Notes under the pieces: generated by a model
Seen by the model: the letters and a program-made list of their open reading frames with translations, nothing else
What the model was told of the DNA's origin: nothing
Databases searched by the model: none
Made by a program: the position numbers and the translations under genes
Shown: piece after piece, positions 34,333-43,773 of the stretch
How the letters are laid out: every line of letters begins with the position of its first letter
Position numbering within the stretch: position 1 is the stretch's first letter
From: Prevotella sp.
GTDB taxonomy: Bacteria > Bacteroidota > Bacteroidia > Bacteroidales > Bacteroidaceae
Direction of reading: 5' to 3'
Assembly (NCBI GenBank): GCA_017508965.1
Contig: JAFWQT010000125.1
Location: 1-47,010 of the forward strand
DNA: 47,010 nucleotides

Positions 34333-37300
34333 ATGAAAATGAAAAGACTATCACTGCTGTTTATACTGGCTTTAACCTTGACTCCTGCCATCAGTCTGAA
34401 AGCTGCGCTTCACTTCGAGCACATTGACACACATGGGCACACCGTGACCTGCATCTGCCGGGGAGCCGACAGCGTGGCATGGGTGGGCACATCCAACGGA
34501 CTCACCACCCTGGCACAGCTGCAATGCAACTTCCCCTTCAGCTACGTGCGCCACAAGGCACTCAACGAACAGATAAACGAAATAGACAAAGACGAGACGG
34601 GGCGCCTGTGGCTGCTCACCAACTCCAACCGGCTGCTGGTCTACGATGCCCACCGCAACCACGTCATTACCGACGTGCCGGCCTATCTGAAACTGCTTGG
34701 CATGCCGTATGCCAACGAGCGGCTCGTCACCATCGGCCCGCAGGGCAGACTCTGGACCAGCGACGGCAAGAACCTGTGTTGCTACGACTTCACCGACAAG
34801 CGCAAGCAGCTCATCGCCATGCCCGCCAACATCGGCGCCATCCTCACCATACAGCACAACGACACCAACATTTTCGTGGCCACGGCCCACCATATCTACG
34901 GCATCAAGACACCGCAGAACCACGTGGAACGCATCGGAAAAACACCGATACCGCTCGCCGACAACCGCGTCATCATGGTGCGCGACAAGGAGCACAACAT
35001 GTGGATGGCTGCAGAAAACCGGTTCTTCAAGCTCGAAAAAGGCAGCAGCCAGTGGACAGAGCCTGGCAATGTGCACCACGTGAAGGGCATCATCACCACC
35101 AATACGGGAGAAACCTACGTGGCCACCACCAACTACGGCTTGTTCATATTCCGTCCCGGCTCCGCCACTCCCGTCAATCTCAGGCAGGCACCGCCTAACA
35201 CCAACGGACTGATGACCAGCCACATAGAGAGTCTCTACTACAGCAGCAAGCTCGACGCCGTGGTCATCGGCTACAACAAGGGCGGACTGAGTGTGGTCAA
35301 CCAAAACAACCTGAAATATGCCATCATGAGTCTGGCCAACCCTGCCAACCAGTTCAATCCGGCCGACGCCATCTCCTTCGCTCCCGCCCAGGGTGGCCAG
35401 TCGTTCTGGACAGGCACCGAAGACGACGGCATCTACCGTCTCGAGAATAAGGGCGAAATGGCCATGCTCGAAAACAGGCACCGCGGCAAGACCGTCACGG
35501 CACTGTTCACCGACAGCGAGCAGCACCTCTGGACAGGCATCTACAACGAAGGCCTGACCACCGACGACGGCCGCTGGTTCTTCAAGGGGAAATCGCCCTA
35601 CTCCATCGTGCAGCCCCAACGCGGAGGACGAATCTTCACCGCACTCCTCGGCCTGGGCATCCATGCCGTCGACCCCGCCACCGGAGCCACCCAGCTCATA
35701 AAGACCGACAACCCCTGGATTACCGACCTGACAAGCGGAAACGGGCGACTCTATGCCATCACCAACAAATTCATCTACGACATCGACCCCGCTACGCTCG
35801 CCGTCAGGAAAATACCCACCACCGTGCTCGGTGCGGGCAACTTCATGCTCAACGGCCACCGCGACCTGCATGCCGACAGCCGCGGATGGCTGTGGATGGT
35901 GAGCAGCATGAACCACGCCCCCATCTACGCCTACGAGACCGCCACAGGAAAGACCCACACGCTGAACAACATGGCAAAATACATCGTCGTTGCCATCAGC
36001 AGCGATGACAAGGGGAACATCTGGTGCACTACCGACAGAGGGCTGGTGCGCATCAGCCACGACGGGAAACGGTTCACCACCAACAGATACTTCTTCAACA
36101 TCCGCCACAACTTCCACTACAACCCCAGGGCACTCTGCCCGCTGCCCGACGGCGACATGGTGGCAGGCACCAACCAGGGCATCATCAAGTTCAACCCGCA
36201 ATTGCTCGACGAAGAACAGGAAAAAGCCCTAAGACAGCAGCAGCCCATCATCACCACACTGCGCATCAACGGCGTGATACAGGCGCCACTGAGCAGCGAC
36301 GACGACACCCAGTCGGACACGTCGGTGGAAGACATTATCTATACAAAGTCGCTCGACCTGGACCACGAGGATAAAAACATCTTCATCGAATGCCGCCCAC
36401 GGGGTTTCATGTCTGAGATTGCCGAGCAATACTATTTCCTGCTGAAAGGCTATGGCGAACAGTGGCTGCCCGCAACAGACAACAGCATCTCGCTGTCGAA
36501 CCTGCCGCCGGGCAACTACGACCTCATGCTGCGCACGGCACCGCCGGGCGACCCCTCGTCGGAAGACATCCACATGCTGCACATCAGAATCCGGCAACCC
36601 TTCTGGCTGACGCCCTGGGGCATCGCCATGTGGCTGTCGCTTGCCGCCATCATCGGCACCATGCTGTTCTACTTCTTCAGGAACAGGCACATCTACCAGC
36701 GGCAAATCCGCCACATCGAGCGGCAGAAACGGCAGGAGGCTGAACTCAACGAGATGAAGACCCGCTTCTTCACCAACGTCAGCCACGACCTGCGCACACC
36801 GCTCACGCTGATCATCGCCCCCGTGGACCAGCTCATCAAGCAGTTCACCGAGCATCCCACCAAAGACAACACGCTGCGGCTGCTCGACACCGTGAAACGA
36901 AACGCCAACCGGCTGTTGTCGCTCACCAACCAGATTCTCGACATGCGGGAGAACAACATCAACTACGAAGCCCTGCAGAAGACGCCCACCGACATCGGGA
37001 AACTGCTCAACGAACTGGCCGCCACCTACATGGTGCTGGCCGAGAAGCGGAACATCAGCTTCAGCGTGAACGTGCCCGAAGAACAGCACATCTTGCAGAC
37101 AGACAAAGAGAAGATTTACAAGATTGTGAGCAATCTGGTGTCCAACTCGTTCAAGTTCACGCCCGACGGAGGAAGCATTACACTCGACTGCAGCATACAG
37201 CCGACCACCGAGAGCGCCACCATGACACTACGCGTGGCCGACACGGGCATGGGCATCAGCGAAAAAGAGCTGCCGCACATCTTCGAGCGGTTCTACTACT

Positions 37301-38277
37301 CCAAGCAGCTGCACACCAGCCACGAGAGCAGCGGCGTGGGGCTGAACATCGTGAAGCAATACACCGAGCTCATGGACGGCACCATCAGCGTCGAGCGGAA
37401 CGTCCCGCAGGGCACCGTCTTCACCATCGACATCCCCGTCGACGAGATCGCCCCCGAGGAATGGCAGCAAGCAGGACAGCAGAAAGGGGAGTCAGAAGAA
37501 GGCCGCCCCACCATCCTAATTGCCGACGACAACACCGAGCTGCTCAGCTTCATTGCCAACTCGCTGAACGAGGAGTATAACATAGTAGCCGTCACCAACG
37601 GTGAAGAGGCCCTCAGGGTGCTTGCCGACGAACAGCAGACTGTTGACGTGGTGGTCAGCGACATCATGATGCCCGGCATAGACGGACTGGAACTGACACG
37701 CCGCATCAAGGAGGATGTCAACCTGAGCCACATCCCCGTCATCCTGCTCACGGCAAAGGCACTGGAAGAAGACCAGCTGAAGGGACTGCAGATGGGCGCC
37801 AACGACTACATCACCAAGCCATTCAATGCCGACATCCTCAGGCTGCGAATCCGTGCCTGGATGCAGCGGCGGCAAGTGGCTCGCGAGCGATTCAGCGAAG
37901 TGCCCGTGGTGGAACCTGAGAAACTCGCCATCACTACCCTCGACGAACAGCTGCTGCAGCGCACCGTCAGCGTGGTGAGCGAACACATGCACGACCCCGA
38001 CTTCAACGTAGACCAGCTGGCATCGCTCATCGGCATCCACCGCACAGGCCTGAACCGCAAACTGCAGTTCATCACCGGACAGACGCCCATCGTATTCATC
38101 CGCACCCTGCGACTGAAGCGCGCCCGCCAGCTGATGGAAGCCGACCCGCAGCTGCCCGTCTCGCAGGTGGCCTATCAGGTGGGATTCAACAACCCCAAAA
38201 TCTTCTCACGCTACTTCGCCGAAGAGTTCGGGTGCAAGCCAAGCGAATACATCAGGAAGCAGAAGGAAGAAGGCTGA
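34333..38277 (+). CDS. Hybrid two-component system sensor/regulator (HTCS)
   Basis: 1314 residues with all parts of a Bacteroidetes HTCS in one chain. Signal peptide 1-24; periplasmic two-bladed-propeller repeats at about 30-650 (VAWVGTSNGL, SFWTGTEDDGIY, HLWTGIYNEGL); Y_Y_Y domain at about 670-750; membrane helix at about 757-780; HisKA with phosphorylated H818 (NVSHDLRTPLT); HATPase at about 925-1035 (GMGISE, SSGVGLNIV); receiver domain at about 1060-1175 with D1065/D1066, phosphoacceptor D1110 and K1162; and an AraC helix-turn-helix at about 1213-1314. HTCS proteins bind oligosaccharides in the periplasm and switch on polysaccharide-use genes. It has no co-directional target operon beside it; GH31 (38695-40890) is the nearest enzyme gene. 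Confidence 0.93.
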   Translation: MKMKRLSLLFILALTLTPAISLKAALHFEHIDTHGHTVTCICRGADSVAWVGTSNGLTTLAQLQCNFPFSYVRHKALNEQINEIDKDETGRLWLLTNSNRLLVYDAHRNHVITDVPAYLKLLGMPYANERLVTIGPQGRLWTSDGKNLCCYDFTDKRKQLIAMPANIGAILTIQHNDTNIFVATAHHIYGIKTPQNHVERIGKTPIPLADNRVIMVRDKEHNMWMAAENRFFKLEKGSSQWTEPGNVHHVKGIITTNTGETYVATTNYGLFIFRPGSATPVNLRQAPPNTNGLMTSHIESLYYSSKLDAVVIGYNKGGLSVVNQNNLKYAIMSLANPANQFNPADAISFAPAQGGQSFWTGTEDDGIYRLENKGEMAMLENRHRGKTVTALFTDSEQHLWTGIYNEGLTTDDGRWFFKGKSPYSIVQPQRGGRIFTALLGLGIHAVDPATGATQLIKTDNPWITDLTSGNGRLYAITNKFIYDIDPATLAVRKIPTTVLGAGNFMLNGHRDLHADSRGWLWMVSSMNHAPIYAYETATGKTHTLNNMAKYIVVAISSDDKGNIWCTTDRGLVRISHDGKRFTTNRYFFNIRHNFHYNPRALCPLPDGDMVAGTNQGIIKFNPQLLDEEQEKALRQQQPIITTLRINGVIQAPLSSDDDTQSDTSVEDIIYTKSLDLDHEDKNIFIECRPRGFMSEIAEQYYFLLKGYGEQWLPATDNSISLSNLPPGNYDLMLRTAPPGDPSSEDIHMLHIRIRQPFWLTPWGIAMWLSLAAIIGTMLFYFFRNRHIYQRQIRHIERQKRQEAELNEMKTRFFTNVSHDLRTPLTLIIAPVDQLIKQFTEHPTKDNTLRLLDTVKRNANRLLSLTNQILDMRENNINYEALQKTPTDIGKLLNELAATYMVLAEKRNISFSVNVPEEQHILQTDKEKIYKIVSNLVSNSFKFTPDGGSITLDCSIQPTTESATMTLRVADTGMGISEKELPHIFERFYYSKQLHTSHESSGVGLNIVKQYTELMDGTISVERNVPQGTVFTIDIPVDEIAPEEWQQAGQQKGESEEGRPTILIADDNTELLSFIANSLNEEYNIVAVTNGEEALRVLADEQQTVDVVVSDIMMPGIDGLELTRRIKEDVNLSHIPVILLTAKALEEDQLKGLQMGANDYITKPFNADILRLRIRAWMQRRQVARERFSEVPVVEPEKLAITTLDEQLLQRTVSVVSEHMHDPDFNVDQLASLIGIHRTGLNRKLQFITGQTPIVFIRTLRLKRARQLMEADPQLPVSQVAYQVGFNNPKIFSRYFAEEFGCKPSEYIRKQKEEG

Positions 38278-38306
38278 ACGCCCATACGCAATGGATTTCA
38301 TTTGAT

Positions 38307-38347
38307 GAAAAAGAGGGTATCATTTGTAGAAGACTCTCTTTTTCAGC
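38307..38347 (+). terminator. Weak terminator after the HTCS gene
   Basis: GAAAAAGAG / CTCTTTTTC, a 9-bp stem with a 20-nt loop. The A/T-rich base doubles as the T tract. Confidence 0.5.
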
Positions 38348-38357
38348 GTTTTATATT

Positions 38358-38388
38358 TTTGTTTCTTTCCGGATTTCCATATCTTTGC
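38358..38388 (+). promoter_or_regulatory. Orphan promoter
   Basis: TTTG (38358-38361), 18 nt, TATCTTTGC (38380-38388). It is one of the best promoter matches in the window, yet no recognisable protein gene follows on this strand. Confidence 0.65.
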
Positions 38389-38393
38389 AACGA

Positions 38394-38677
38394 AATACGA
38401 TTGGTGAATCGTGGTTCGTCAATAAAGCTATTCTTGATTTCTAAACGAAATTTGTCTTATTAATACTTACTTACACCTTATATATATGAATTAGGAAATA
38501 GCTGCCTGAAAAACGATTCGCAGGAAAATCAGTATTGATGGGAAATAACAGGGCAGCAATAATATATAATATACACATAGAACAAGAATTAGCTCAAAGA
38601 AGATTAGGATTATGCCTACTCTCTTTAAAGTTCTTGCCAATCTTGCAGAAACTGCAAAATTGGCAAGACTTTTTTTA
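38394..38677 (+). ncRNA. Candidate small non-coding RNA
   Basis: The interval runs from the predicted start of the orphan promoter to a strong terminator, about 285 nt. The only ORF of note inside is 46 codons (38538-38678, MGNNRAAIIYNIH...), which runs through the terminator stem and has no recognisable features, so coding is unlikely. It lies between the HTCS gene and the convergent GH31 gene. Expression is a prediction from the promoter and terminator alone. Confidence 0.4.
38632..38677 (+). terminator. Strong intrinsic terminator of the candidate small RNA
   Basis: TCTTGCCAAT (38632-38641) pairs with ATTGGCAAGA (38659-38668), with an inner TTGCAG/CTGCAA stem, then seven T. The T run is on the plus strand, so it ends plus-strand transcripts; on the minus strand no T run follows the stem. 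Confidence 0.85.
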
Positions 38678-38694
38678 GTATAGTACCTAAACTA

Positions 38695-40890
38695 TCAGTT
38701 GCGAATGAAAACGGGGATATGCGCCTTGTCAACACGGGTGGTGACGGTCTGTCCGCCATTGTAGTGCTGCCCCGTGCGGTAGTCGGTCCAACCGCCCTTG
38801 TTCTTGGGCAGGTAAGTATTCCACTCGGTAACACCCGGTTCAGTGACAGGACTAATCAAATACTTCGGACCGAACATATACTCGTATTTCTGCTTGAGCG
38901 CTTCCGTATCATCGGCAAAATCGAAGACGAGTGGACGCATCAGCGTGTATCCCTGTTCGGCAACCATTGTGGCGCAAGAATCAATATAAGGACGAAGGGC
39001 CTCGCGCTCCTTCAGACAGTCGGTAATGATTTTCTGCGCCTCCGGACCATAGTTCCAGGGCTCGGTGTTGCTCATATAGCCATGGACGCGCATGAGCGGC
39101 AGATAGACGCTGGTCTCAATCCAGCGCAGCATCCGCTCGATATATTCCTGGTTATTATACTGGTCGGCAGGACGGAAGAAACCGCCGGCATCGTAGGTCC
39201 ACCAGGGAACACCAGTCGCCTGAAGTCCCAAGCCGCCGGTAATCTGACGGCGGAAAGTCTCCCAGTCGTTACCCACGTCGCCCGACCACAGGGCGGCATT
39301 ATACCGCTGAATGCCCGAGAAGCCGCTTCGCGTCAGGATCATCGGCTCGCGTCCGGCCTCCAACAGTCCTTCGTAGACGGTCTTGCAGACAAGCAGCGGA
39401 TAAACGTTACGCACCTGTTCACCAGCCCATCGGCCATTGTTGACTCGCCGTCCCTCGAGGTCATCGTTCTCAGGTTCCGTGGCATCCTGCCACCAGGCAT
39501 CGATGCCCAGCGGCACCAGCCGCTCGCGGAAATTCTTCCAGTAGGCAGCGGCAGCATCGCCATTGAAGAAGTCAATCCAGTCGGTATTGGGGATATAGTA
39601 TCCGTCGCGCTCCATCTGCTGTCCCACCACCGAACGTTTGTCAATCTTCGACCACACGCTTAGCATTAGCCGGATGTCCATCTGGTGAAGGGTGTCGGTC
39701 AGTGCCTTGGGGTCAGGATAGTTCACGGGGTCGAACTGCATCGAGTTCCATCCGGTATTGCCCCAGTACTGCCAGTCCTGCACAATCATGCCGATGGGCA
39801 TGTTCTCGCTTTTGAAGCGGCGTGCCGTCTGCAGTATTTCATCCTGCGAGTGGAAGCGTTCACGGCAATGAATATAGCCCAATGCCCACGAAGGCATCTT
39901 CGGTGCCGGACCGGTCAGCTTGCGATAAGTTGCTATCACCTCGTCGGCCGTTCCCACAAACACCGTGTAGTCAACGGCTTCGGCAACGGGCGAACGAAAT
40001 ACCGTCTGGTCGGTCACCTTATTATAATATAGCGTAGGCTTGTCGTCTCTGGTCAGTTCCGACGTCAGATGATAGCACCCTGCCTTCAGATGCACAACGA
40101 GCGAAGAGGTTGGCGGCAGCCACACGTTCTTCATCTCCATCACCGTCTGTCCATTTCCCGTAGGCTGTCCGCCTTCGCCCAGCCATTCCATGCTGAGGTT
40201 ATGGCGGCGTGCCATCTTCTGGCCTACATCGAGCAGCAGCGAGTAGTCGCCCTCTTCGGCAATGCGGATGTCAGCCTCGAAGAGGTTGCGTTGGCGCACC
40301 TCCTGCTTGCCGCCCTCGGTCGAAGTGACATTCACCACTTCCTGCGTGCCAGCACCCTCGCGCCTCGTGAGACTTACCGACTGGTCGGCAGGATTAAACT
40401 CCGTCAGTCCGTAGTTGTTCCACAGCACGCCGTAGCCTTTGCTCGACAGGAGCATCGGTATAGATATCTGGGTATTCACCTGCGTCAGTCGCCTCGAAAG
40501 TCCGCGAACATTCGAGATACCGTCCTGAAACTGACCCAGACCATAGAGGAATTCATCCTTTGGCGAGTCGAAGGCCATCGTTGCCCTGCCGTTCTCCAAC
40601 TGATGACGGGTAGCCGTGAAGACGGTCCTGCCCTTGGCATTCTTCACCGAAACCTTCTGCTGCTTCTTGTCAACGACCACCTTGACATCAGCCTTTTTCA
40701 GGTTGTCGTGGCTGACATAGGCCCAGTCGGGCAGCTCGTTTTTGATTTCACCTTCCGAATACTGTATGCGCACGGCATTACTGGCAACGTAAGTCACTGT
40801 CAGCTTGCCCTTTCCGAAGGGAACGGTTTCCGCAAATGTCATCGCTGCCATCAGCCAGCAGCAGACCATTATCATTGGAATTCTTTTCAT
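38695..40890 (-). CDS. GH31 alpha-glycosidase (alpha-xylosidase-like) with PA14-like insert
   Basis: 731 residues with signal peptide 1-20. The GH31 (beta/alpha)8 barrel starts near 325 (MPSWALGYIHCRERF). The nucleophile is D469 in WWQDATEPE and the acid/base D538 in WSGDVGNDW. The N-terminal beta-sandwich is interrupted at about 205-275 by a stretch (FEADIRIAEEGDYSLLLDVG) that resembles a PA14 domain, as found in the Bacteroides xyloglucan alpha-xylosidase BoGH31A. The WQYWGN motif before strand 4 also fits alpha-xylosidases. It likely removes xylosyl units from xyloglucan oligosaccharides in the periplasm; alpha-glucosidase activity is the alternative. It is alone on this strand, and I see no good promoter box upstream. 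Confidence 0.85.
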   Translation of the reverse strand: MKRIPMIMVCCWLMAAMTFAETVPFGKGKLTVTYVASNAVRIQYSEGEIKNELPDWAYVSHDNLKKADVKVVVDKKQQKVSVKNAKGRTVFTATRHQLENGRATMAFDSPKDEFLYGLGQFQDGISNVRGLSRRLTQVNTQISIPMLLSSKGYGVLWNNYGLTEFNPADQSVSLTRREGAGTQEVVNVTSTEGGKQEVRQRNLFEADIRIAEEGDYSLLLDVGQKMARRHNLSMEWLGEGGQPTGNGQTVMEMKNVWLPPTSSLVVHLKAGCYHLTSELTRDDKPTLYYNKVTDQTVFRSPVAEAVDYTVFVGTADEVIATYRKLTGPAPKMPSWALGYIHCRERFHSQDEILQTARRFKSENMPIGMIVQDWQYWGNTGWNSMQFDPVNYPDPKALTDTLHQMDIRLMLSVWSKIDKRSVVGQQMERDGYYIPNTDWIDFFNGDAAAAYWKNFRERLVPLGIDAWWQDATEPENDDLEGRRVNNGRWAGEQVRNVYPLLVCKTVYEGLLEAGREPMILTRSGFSGIQRYNAALWSGDVGNDWETFRRQITGGLGLQATGVPWWTYDAGGFFRPADQYNNQEYIERMLRWIETSVYLPLMRVHGYMSNTEPWNYGPEAQKIITDCLKEREALRPYIDSCATMVAEQGYTLMRPLVFDFADDTEALKQKYEYMFGPKYLISPVTEPGVTEWNTYLPKNKGGWTDYRTGQHYNGGQTVTTRVDKAHIPVFIRN

Positions 40891-40957
40891 AGTTTTTTAA
40901 AAAGACCTTAATTGTTAGATTGGTTGTGATAATAAGTAATTCGACCGTAATGGTAAT

Positions 40958-40992
40958 AAAAAAAGCTAAGTGCTGACAGCCAGCGACTTAGC
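40958..40992 (-). terminator. Terminator downstream of tRNA-Gln
   Basis: GCTAAGT (40965-40971) pairs with ACTTAGC (40986-40992), plus an inner GCTG/CAGC stem. On the minus strand it is followed by seven T (40958-40964). Confidence 0.8.
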
Positions 40993-41003
40993 AATTCTCT
41001 TTG

Positions 41004-41074
41004 TTGGGGTACCCGGACTCGAACCAGGAAAGGCAGGACCAGAATCTGCAGTGTTACCATTACACCATACCCCA
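41004..41074 (-). tRNA. tRNA-Gln (anticodon CTG)
   Basis: 71 nt folding as a full cloverleaf: acceptor TGGGGTA/TACCCCA, D stem GTGT/ACAC, anticodon stem GCAGA/CCTGC (one A-C at the base of the loop) around loop TTCTGGT, and T arm CCTGG-TTCGAGT-CCGGG. The CCA end is not encoded. CTG decodes CAG glutamine codons. Confidence 0.93.
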
Positions 41075-41103
41075 ATCGGATGGCGTCTTTCCTAAACGCG
41101 GTT

Positions 41104-41134
41104 GCAAAGGTACTGCTTTTTTTGTAACTACCAA
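41104..41134 (-). promoter_or_regulatory. tRNA-Gln promoter
   Basis: On the minus strand TTG (41132-41134), 19 nt, TACCTTTGC (41104-41112), divergent from the rsfS promoter. Confidence 0.7.
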
Positions 41135-41169
41135 ACTTTTTCCTAAAAAAAAACAAATAAATCTTCATT

Positions 41170-41203
41170 TTTGATGTTTTTCCGCGATTTAGGTGTACCT
41201 TTG
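41170..41203 (+). promoter_or_regulatory. Promoter of rsfS-ftsH
   Basis: TTTG (41170-41173), 22 nt, TACCTTTG (41196-41203). The start codon of rsfS follows 26 nt later. Confidence 0.65.
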
Positions 41204-41229
41204 TACCCATATTATAGTACATATTATAA

Positions 41230-41589
41230 ATGATTAAGACAAACGAATTAGTAGAGACAATTACAAAGGGAATTCAAGAGAAGAAAGGCAAGGGCATCGT
41301 TGTGGCTGACCTGTCTGGAATAGAAGGTTCCATCTGCAACTATTTCATCATCTGCACGGGCAACTCGCCCACCCAGGTGGATGCCATTACCGACTCTGTG
41401 GAAGAATACACCCGGGAACATACCGGCGAGAAACCCGTTCATGTGGTAGGACGCGAGAACGCCCAGTGGGTAGCCATGGACTACACCGACGTGCTGGTGC
41501 ATATCTTCCTGCCCGATGTGCGTGAGTATTACAACTTGGAAAACCTGTGGGAAGACGCCAAACTGGAGCGTATTCCCGACTTAGACTAA
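41230..41589 (+). CDS. rsfS: Ribosomal silencing factor RsfS
   Basis: 119 residues, the standard length for the RsfS/YbeB/Iojap family. Family marks include GIVVADLSGIEGSICNYFIICTGNS at about 22-46, VGRENAQWVAMDYTDVLVHIF at about 73-93 and REYYNLENLW. The protein binds ribosomal protein uL14 and blocks subunit joining when nutrients are short. It is 9 nt upstream of ftsH, as in most Bacteroidetes, and shares its promoter. Confidence 0.95.
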   Translation: MIKTNELVETITKGIQEKKGKGIVVADLSGIEGSICNYFIICTGNSPTQVDAITDSVEEYTREHTGEKPVHVVGRENAQWVAMDYTDVLVHIFLPDVREYYNLENLWEDAKLERIPDLD

Positions 41590-41598
41590 ATTCGCAGC

Positions 41599-43605
41599 AT
41601 GGAACAACAGAACAATAACCAAAAACCAAAGATGCCTAAGTTCAACATGAGCTGGTTCTATGTGCTGGCTCTTGTGGGACTCATCGCTGCCTATTTTGCC
41701 ATGGGCGACAATTCGGTGGCCGAAGGCAGCAATGCAAGCAAGGAGGTGTCGTACGAACAGTTCAAGAACTACGTCACCAAGGGATATGCCTCGAAAATCG
41801 TGGTCAACAAGACCGAGAACACGCTCCAGATGTATGTCAAGCCCGAGCGCATCCGCGAGATTTTCAAGGCCGGCACCCAGCAGACGGGCAAAAACCCGTT
41901 CCTGAAAGTGCAGTTCGGCAGTGTAGACCAGGTGGAGAGCTTTGTTGAAAAGCAGCGCACCGAAGGCAAGTTCACCGGCGACTTCGACTACGACAACAAG
42001 AACAGTGGCGACATCACCACGTTCCTGCTCAACAATCTCTTCTGGATTGCCCTCATCATCTTCTGGATTTACCTGTTCCGCCGCATGGGCTCGGGTGGTG
42101 CCGGAGGCGGAATCTTCAACGTGGGCAAGTCGAAGGCCAAGATGTACGAGAAAGGCGGCGACCTGAACATCACGTTCAAGGACGTGGCCGGACAGGAAGG
42201 TGCCAAGCAGGAGGTGCAGGAAATCGTTGAGTTCCTGAAGAATCCGCAGAAATACACCGAACTGGGAGGTAAGATTCCCAAGGGAGCTTTGCTCGTGGGA
42301 CCTCCGGGAACGGGTAAGACGCTGCTGGCCAAGGCTGTTGCAGGCGAGGCCGGTGTGCCCTTCTTCTCCATGTCGGGCAGCGACTTCGTAGAAATGTTCG
42401 TGGGCGTGGGTGCCAGTCGTGTGCGCGACCTGTTCCGTCAGGCCAAGGAGAAATCGCCCTGTATCATCTTCATCGACGAGATAGATGCCGTGGGCCGTGC
42501 TCGCTCCAAGAATCCTGCCATGGGCGGAAACGACGAGCGCGAGAACACGCTGAACGCACTGCTCACCGAGATGGACGGCTTTGGCACCAACAGCGGCGTC
42601 ATCATCCTTGCTGCCACCAACCGTGCCGACATGCTCGACTCTGCCCTGATGCGTGCAGGCCGCTTCGACCGTCAGATATATGTTGACCTCCCCGACCTCA
42701 ACGAGCGCAAGGCCATCTTCGAGGTTCACCTCAAGCCCATCAAGGTAGATAAGAGTCTTGACATTGAGCAGCTGGCCCGTCAGACGCCCGGTTTCTCGGG
42801 TGCCGACATTGCCAACGTCTGCAACGAGGCCGCACTGATAGCCGCCCGCCACAACAAGCAATGTGTGGAGAAACAGGATTTTCTGGACGCTGTTGACCGC
42901 ATCATCGGCGGACTTGAGAAAAAGACCAAGGTGATGACCGCCTCCGAGAAGCGCACCATCGCCCTCCACGAAGCCGGTCATGCCACCATCTCGTGGTTCT
43001 GCCAGCACGCCAATCCGCTGGTCAAGGTCACCATCGTGCCCCGCGGCCGTGCCCTCGGTGCCGCCTGGTATATGCCCGAAGAGCGTCAGATTACGACCAA
43101 GGAAGAGATGCTCGACGAAATCTGCTCGCTCCTGGGCGGACGTGCTGCCGAAGAACTCTTCACCGGACATATCTCCACAGGTGCCATGAACGACCTGGAG
43201 CGCGTCACTAAGACCATCTACTCGATGATTGCCTACGCCGGCATGAGCGACAAGCTGCCCAACATCAGCTACTACAACAACCAGGAATACAACTTCCAGA
43301 AGCCCTACTCCGAGACCACGGCCAAGATTATGGACGACGAGGTGCTGAAGATGATTGCCGAGCAGTATGAGCGTGCCAAGAAGCTGCTCATCCTCCACAA
43401 GGAGGGCCACAACCAGCTGGCCGAGCTGCTCATCGAGCGCGAAGTCATCTTTGCCGAGGACGTGGAGCGCATCTTCGGCAAGCGCCCCTGGATCAGCCGT
43501 TCGCAGGAAATCATGGAAATCAACAAGAACGCTGAGGCCGCCGAGAAGGCTGAGGAACCCGCAGAGACCGCAGAACCGGTGGAACCCACTGAACCTGCAG
43601 AGTAA
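41599..43605 (+). CDS. ftsH: ATP-dependent zinc metalloprotease FtsH
   Basis: 668 residues. Two membrane helices (about 19-37 and 143-162) flank a periplasmic domain. The AAA+ domain has Walker A G234-PPGTGKT, Walker B with D293-E294 (IIFIDEID) and a second region of homology ([19 protein letters not shown]). The protease domain carries the zinc site H457-E458-A-G-H461 and D532 (MNDLERVT). The last 30 residues are an acidic Glu/Ala/Pro tail ([15 protein letters not shown]), longer and more regular than in most relatives. It degrades membrane and some soluble proteins. It is followed by a GC-rich repeat cluster and then cdsA. Confidence 0.96.
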   Translation: MEQQNNNQKPKMPKFNMSWFYVLALVGLIAAYFAMGDNSVAEGSNASKEVSYEQFKNYVTKGYASKIVVNKTENTLQMYVKPERIREIFKAGTQQTGKNPFLKVQFGSVDQVESFVEKQRTEGKFTGDFDYDNKNSGDITTFLLNNLFWIALIIFWIYLFRRMGSGGAGGGIFNVGKSKAKMYEKGGDLNITFKDVAGQEGAKQEVQEIVEFLKNPQKYTELGGKIPKGALLVGPPGTGKTLLAKAVAGEAGVPFFSMSGSDFVEMFVGVGASRVRDLFRQAKEKSPCIIFIDEIDAVGRARSKNPAMGGNDERENTLNALLTEMDGFGTNSGVIILAATNRADMLDSALMRAGRFDRQIYVDLPDLNERKAIFEVHLKPIKVDKSLDIEQLARQTPGFSGADIANVCNEAALIAARHNKQCVEKQDFLDAVDRIIGGLEKKTKVMTASEKRTIALHEAGHATISWFCQHANPLVKVTIVPRGRALGAAWYMPEERQITTKEEMLDEICSLLGGRAAEELFTGHISTGAMNDLERVTKTIYSMIAYAGMSDKLPNISYYNNQEYNFQKPYSETTAKIMDDEVLKMIAEQYERAKKLLILHKEGHNQLAELLIEREVIFAEDVERIFGKRPWISRSQEIMEINKNAEAAEKAEEPAETAEPVEPTEPAE

Positions 43606-43608
43606 CTT

Positions 43609-43755
43609 ACTCCCCTCCCTTCAAGGGGAGGGGTTAGGGGTGGGGTCTGTAATATCAAACATCCACCCGAAAACCTGAATACTGTCCCCACCCCTTGCCC
43701 CTCCCCTACAGGGGCGGGGAGTATAGAAAGCCTCCCCTCGGGGAGGTATGGAGGG
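43609..43755. repeat. GC-rich inverted-repeat cluster between ftsH and cdsA
   Basis: An arm at 43624-43645 and a reversed arm at 43686-43707 pair at 20 of 22 positions (AGGGGAGGGG...GGGGTGGGG). Each end also folds locally, for example CCCCTACAGGGG. A related cluster lies at 46451-46556. Such repeats are scattered in many Bacteroidetes genomes. Confidence 0.75.
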
Positions 43756-43773
43756 GGTTAAATATTATCTATT

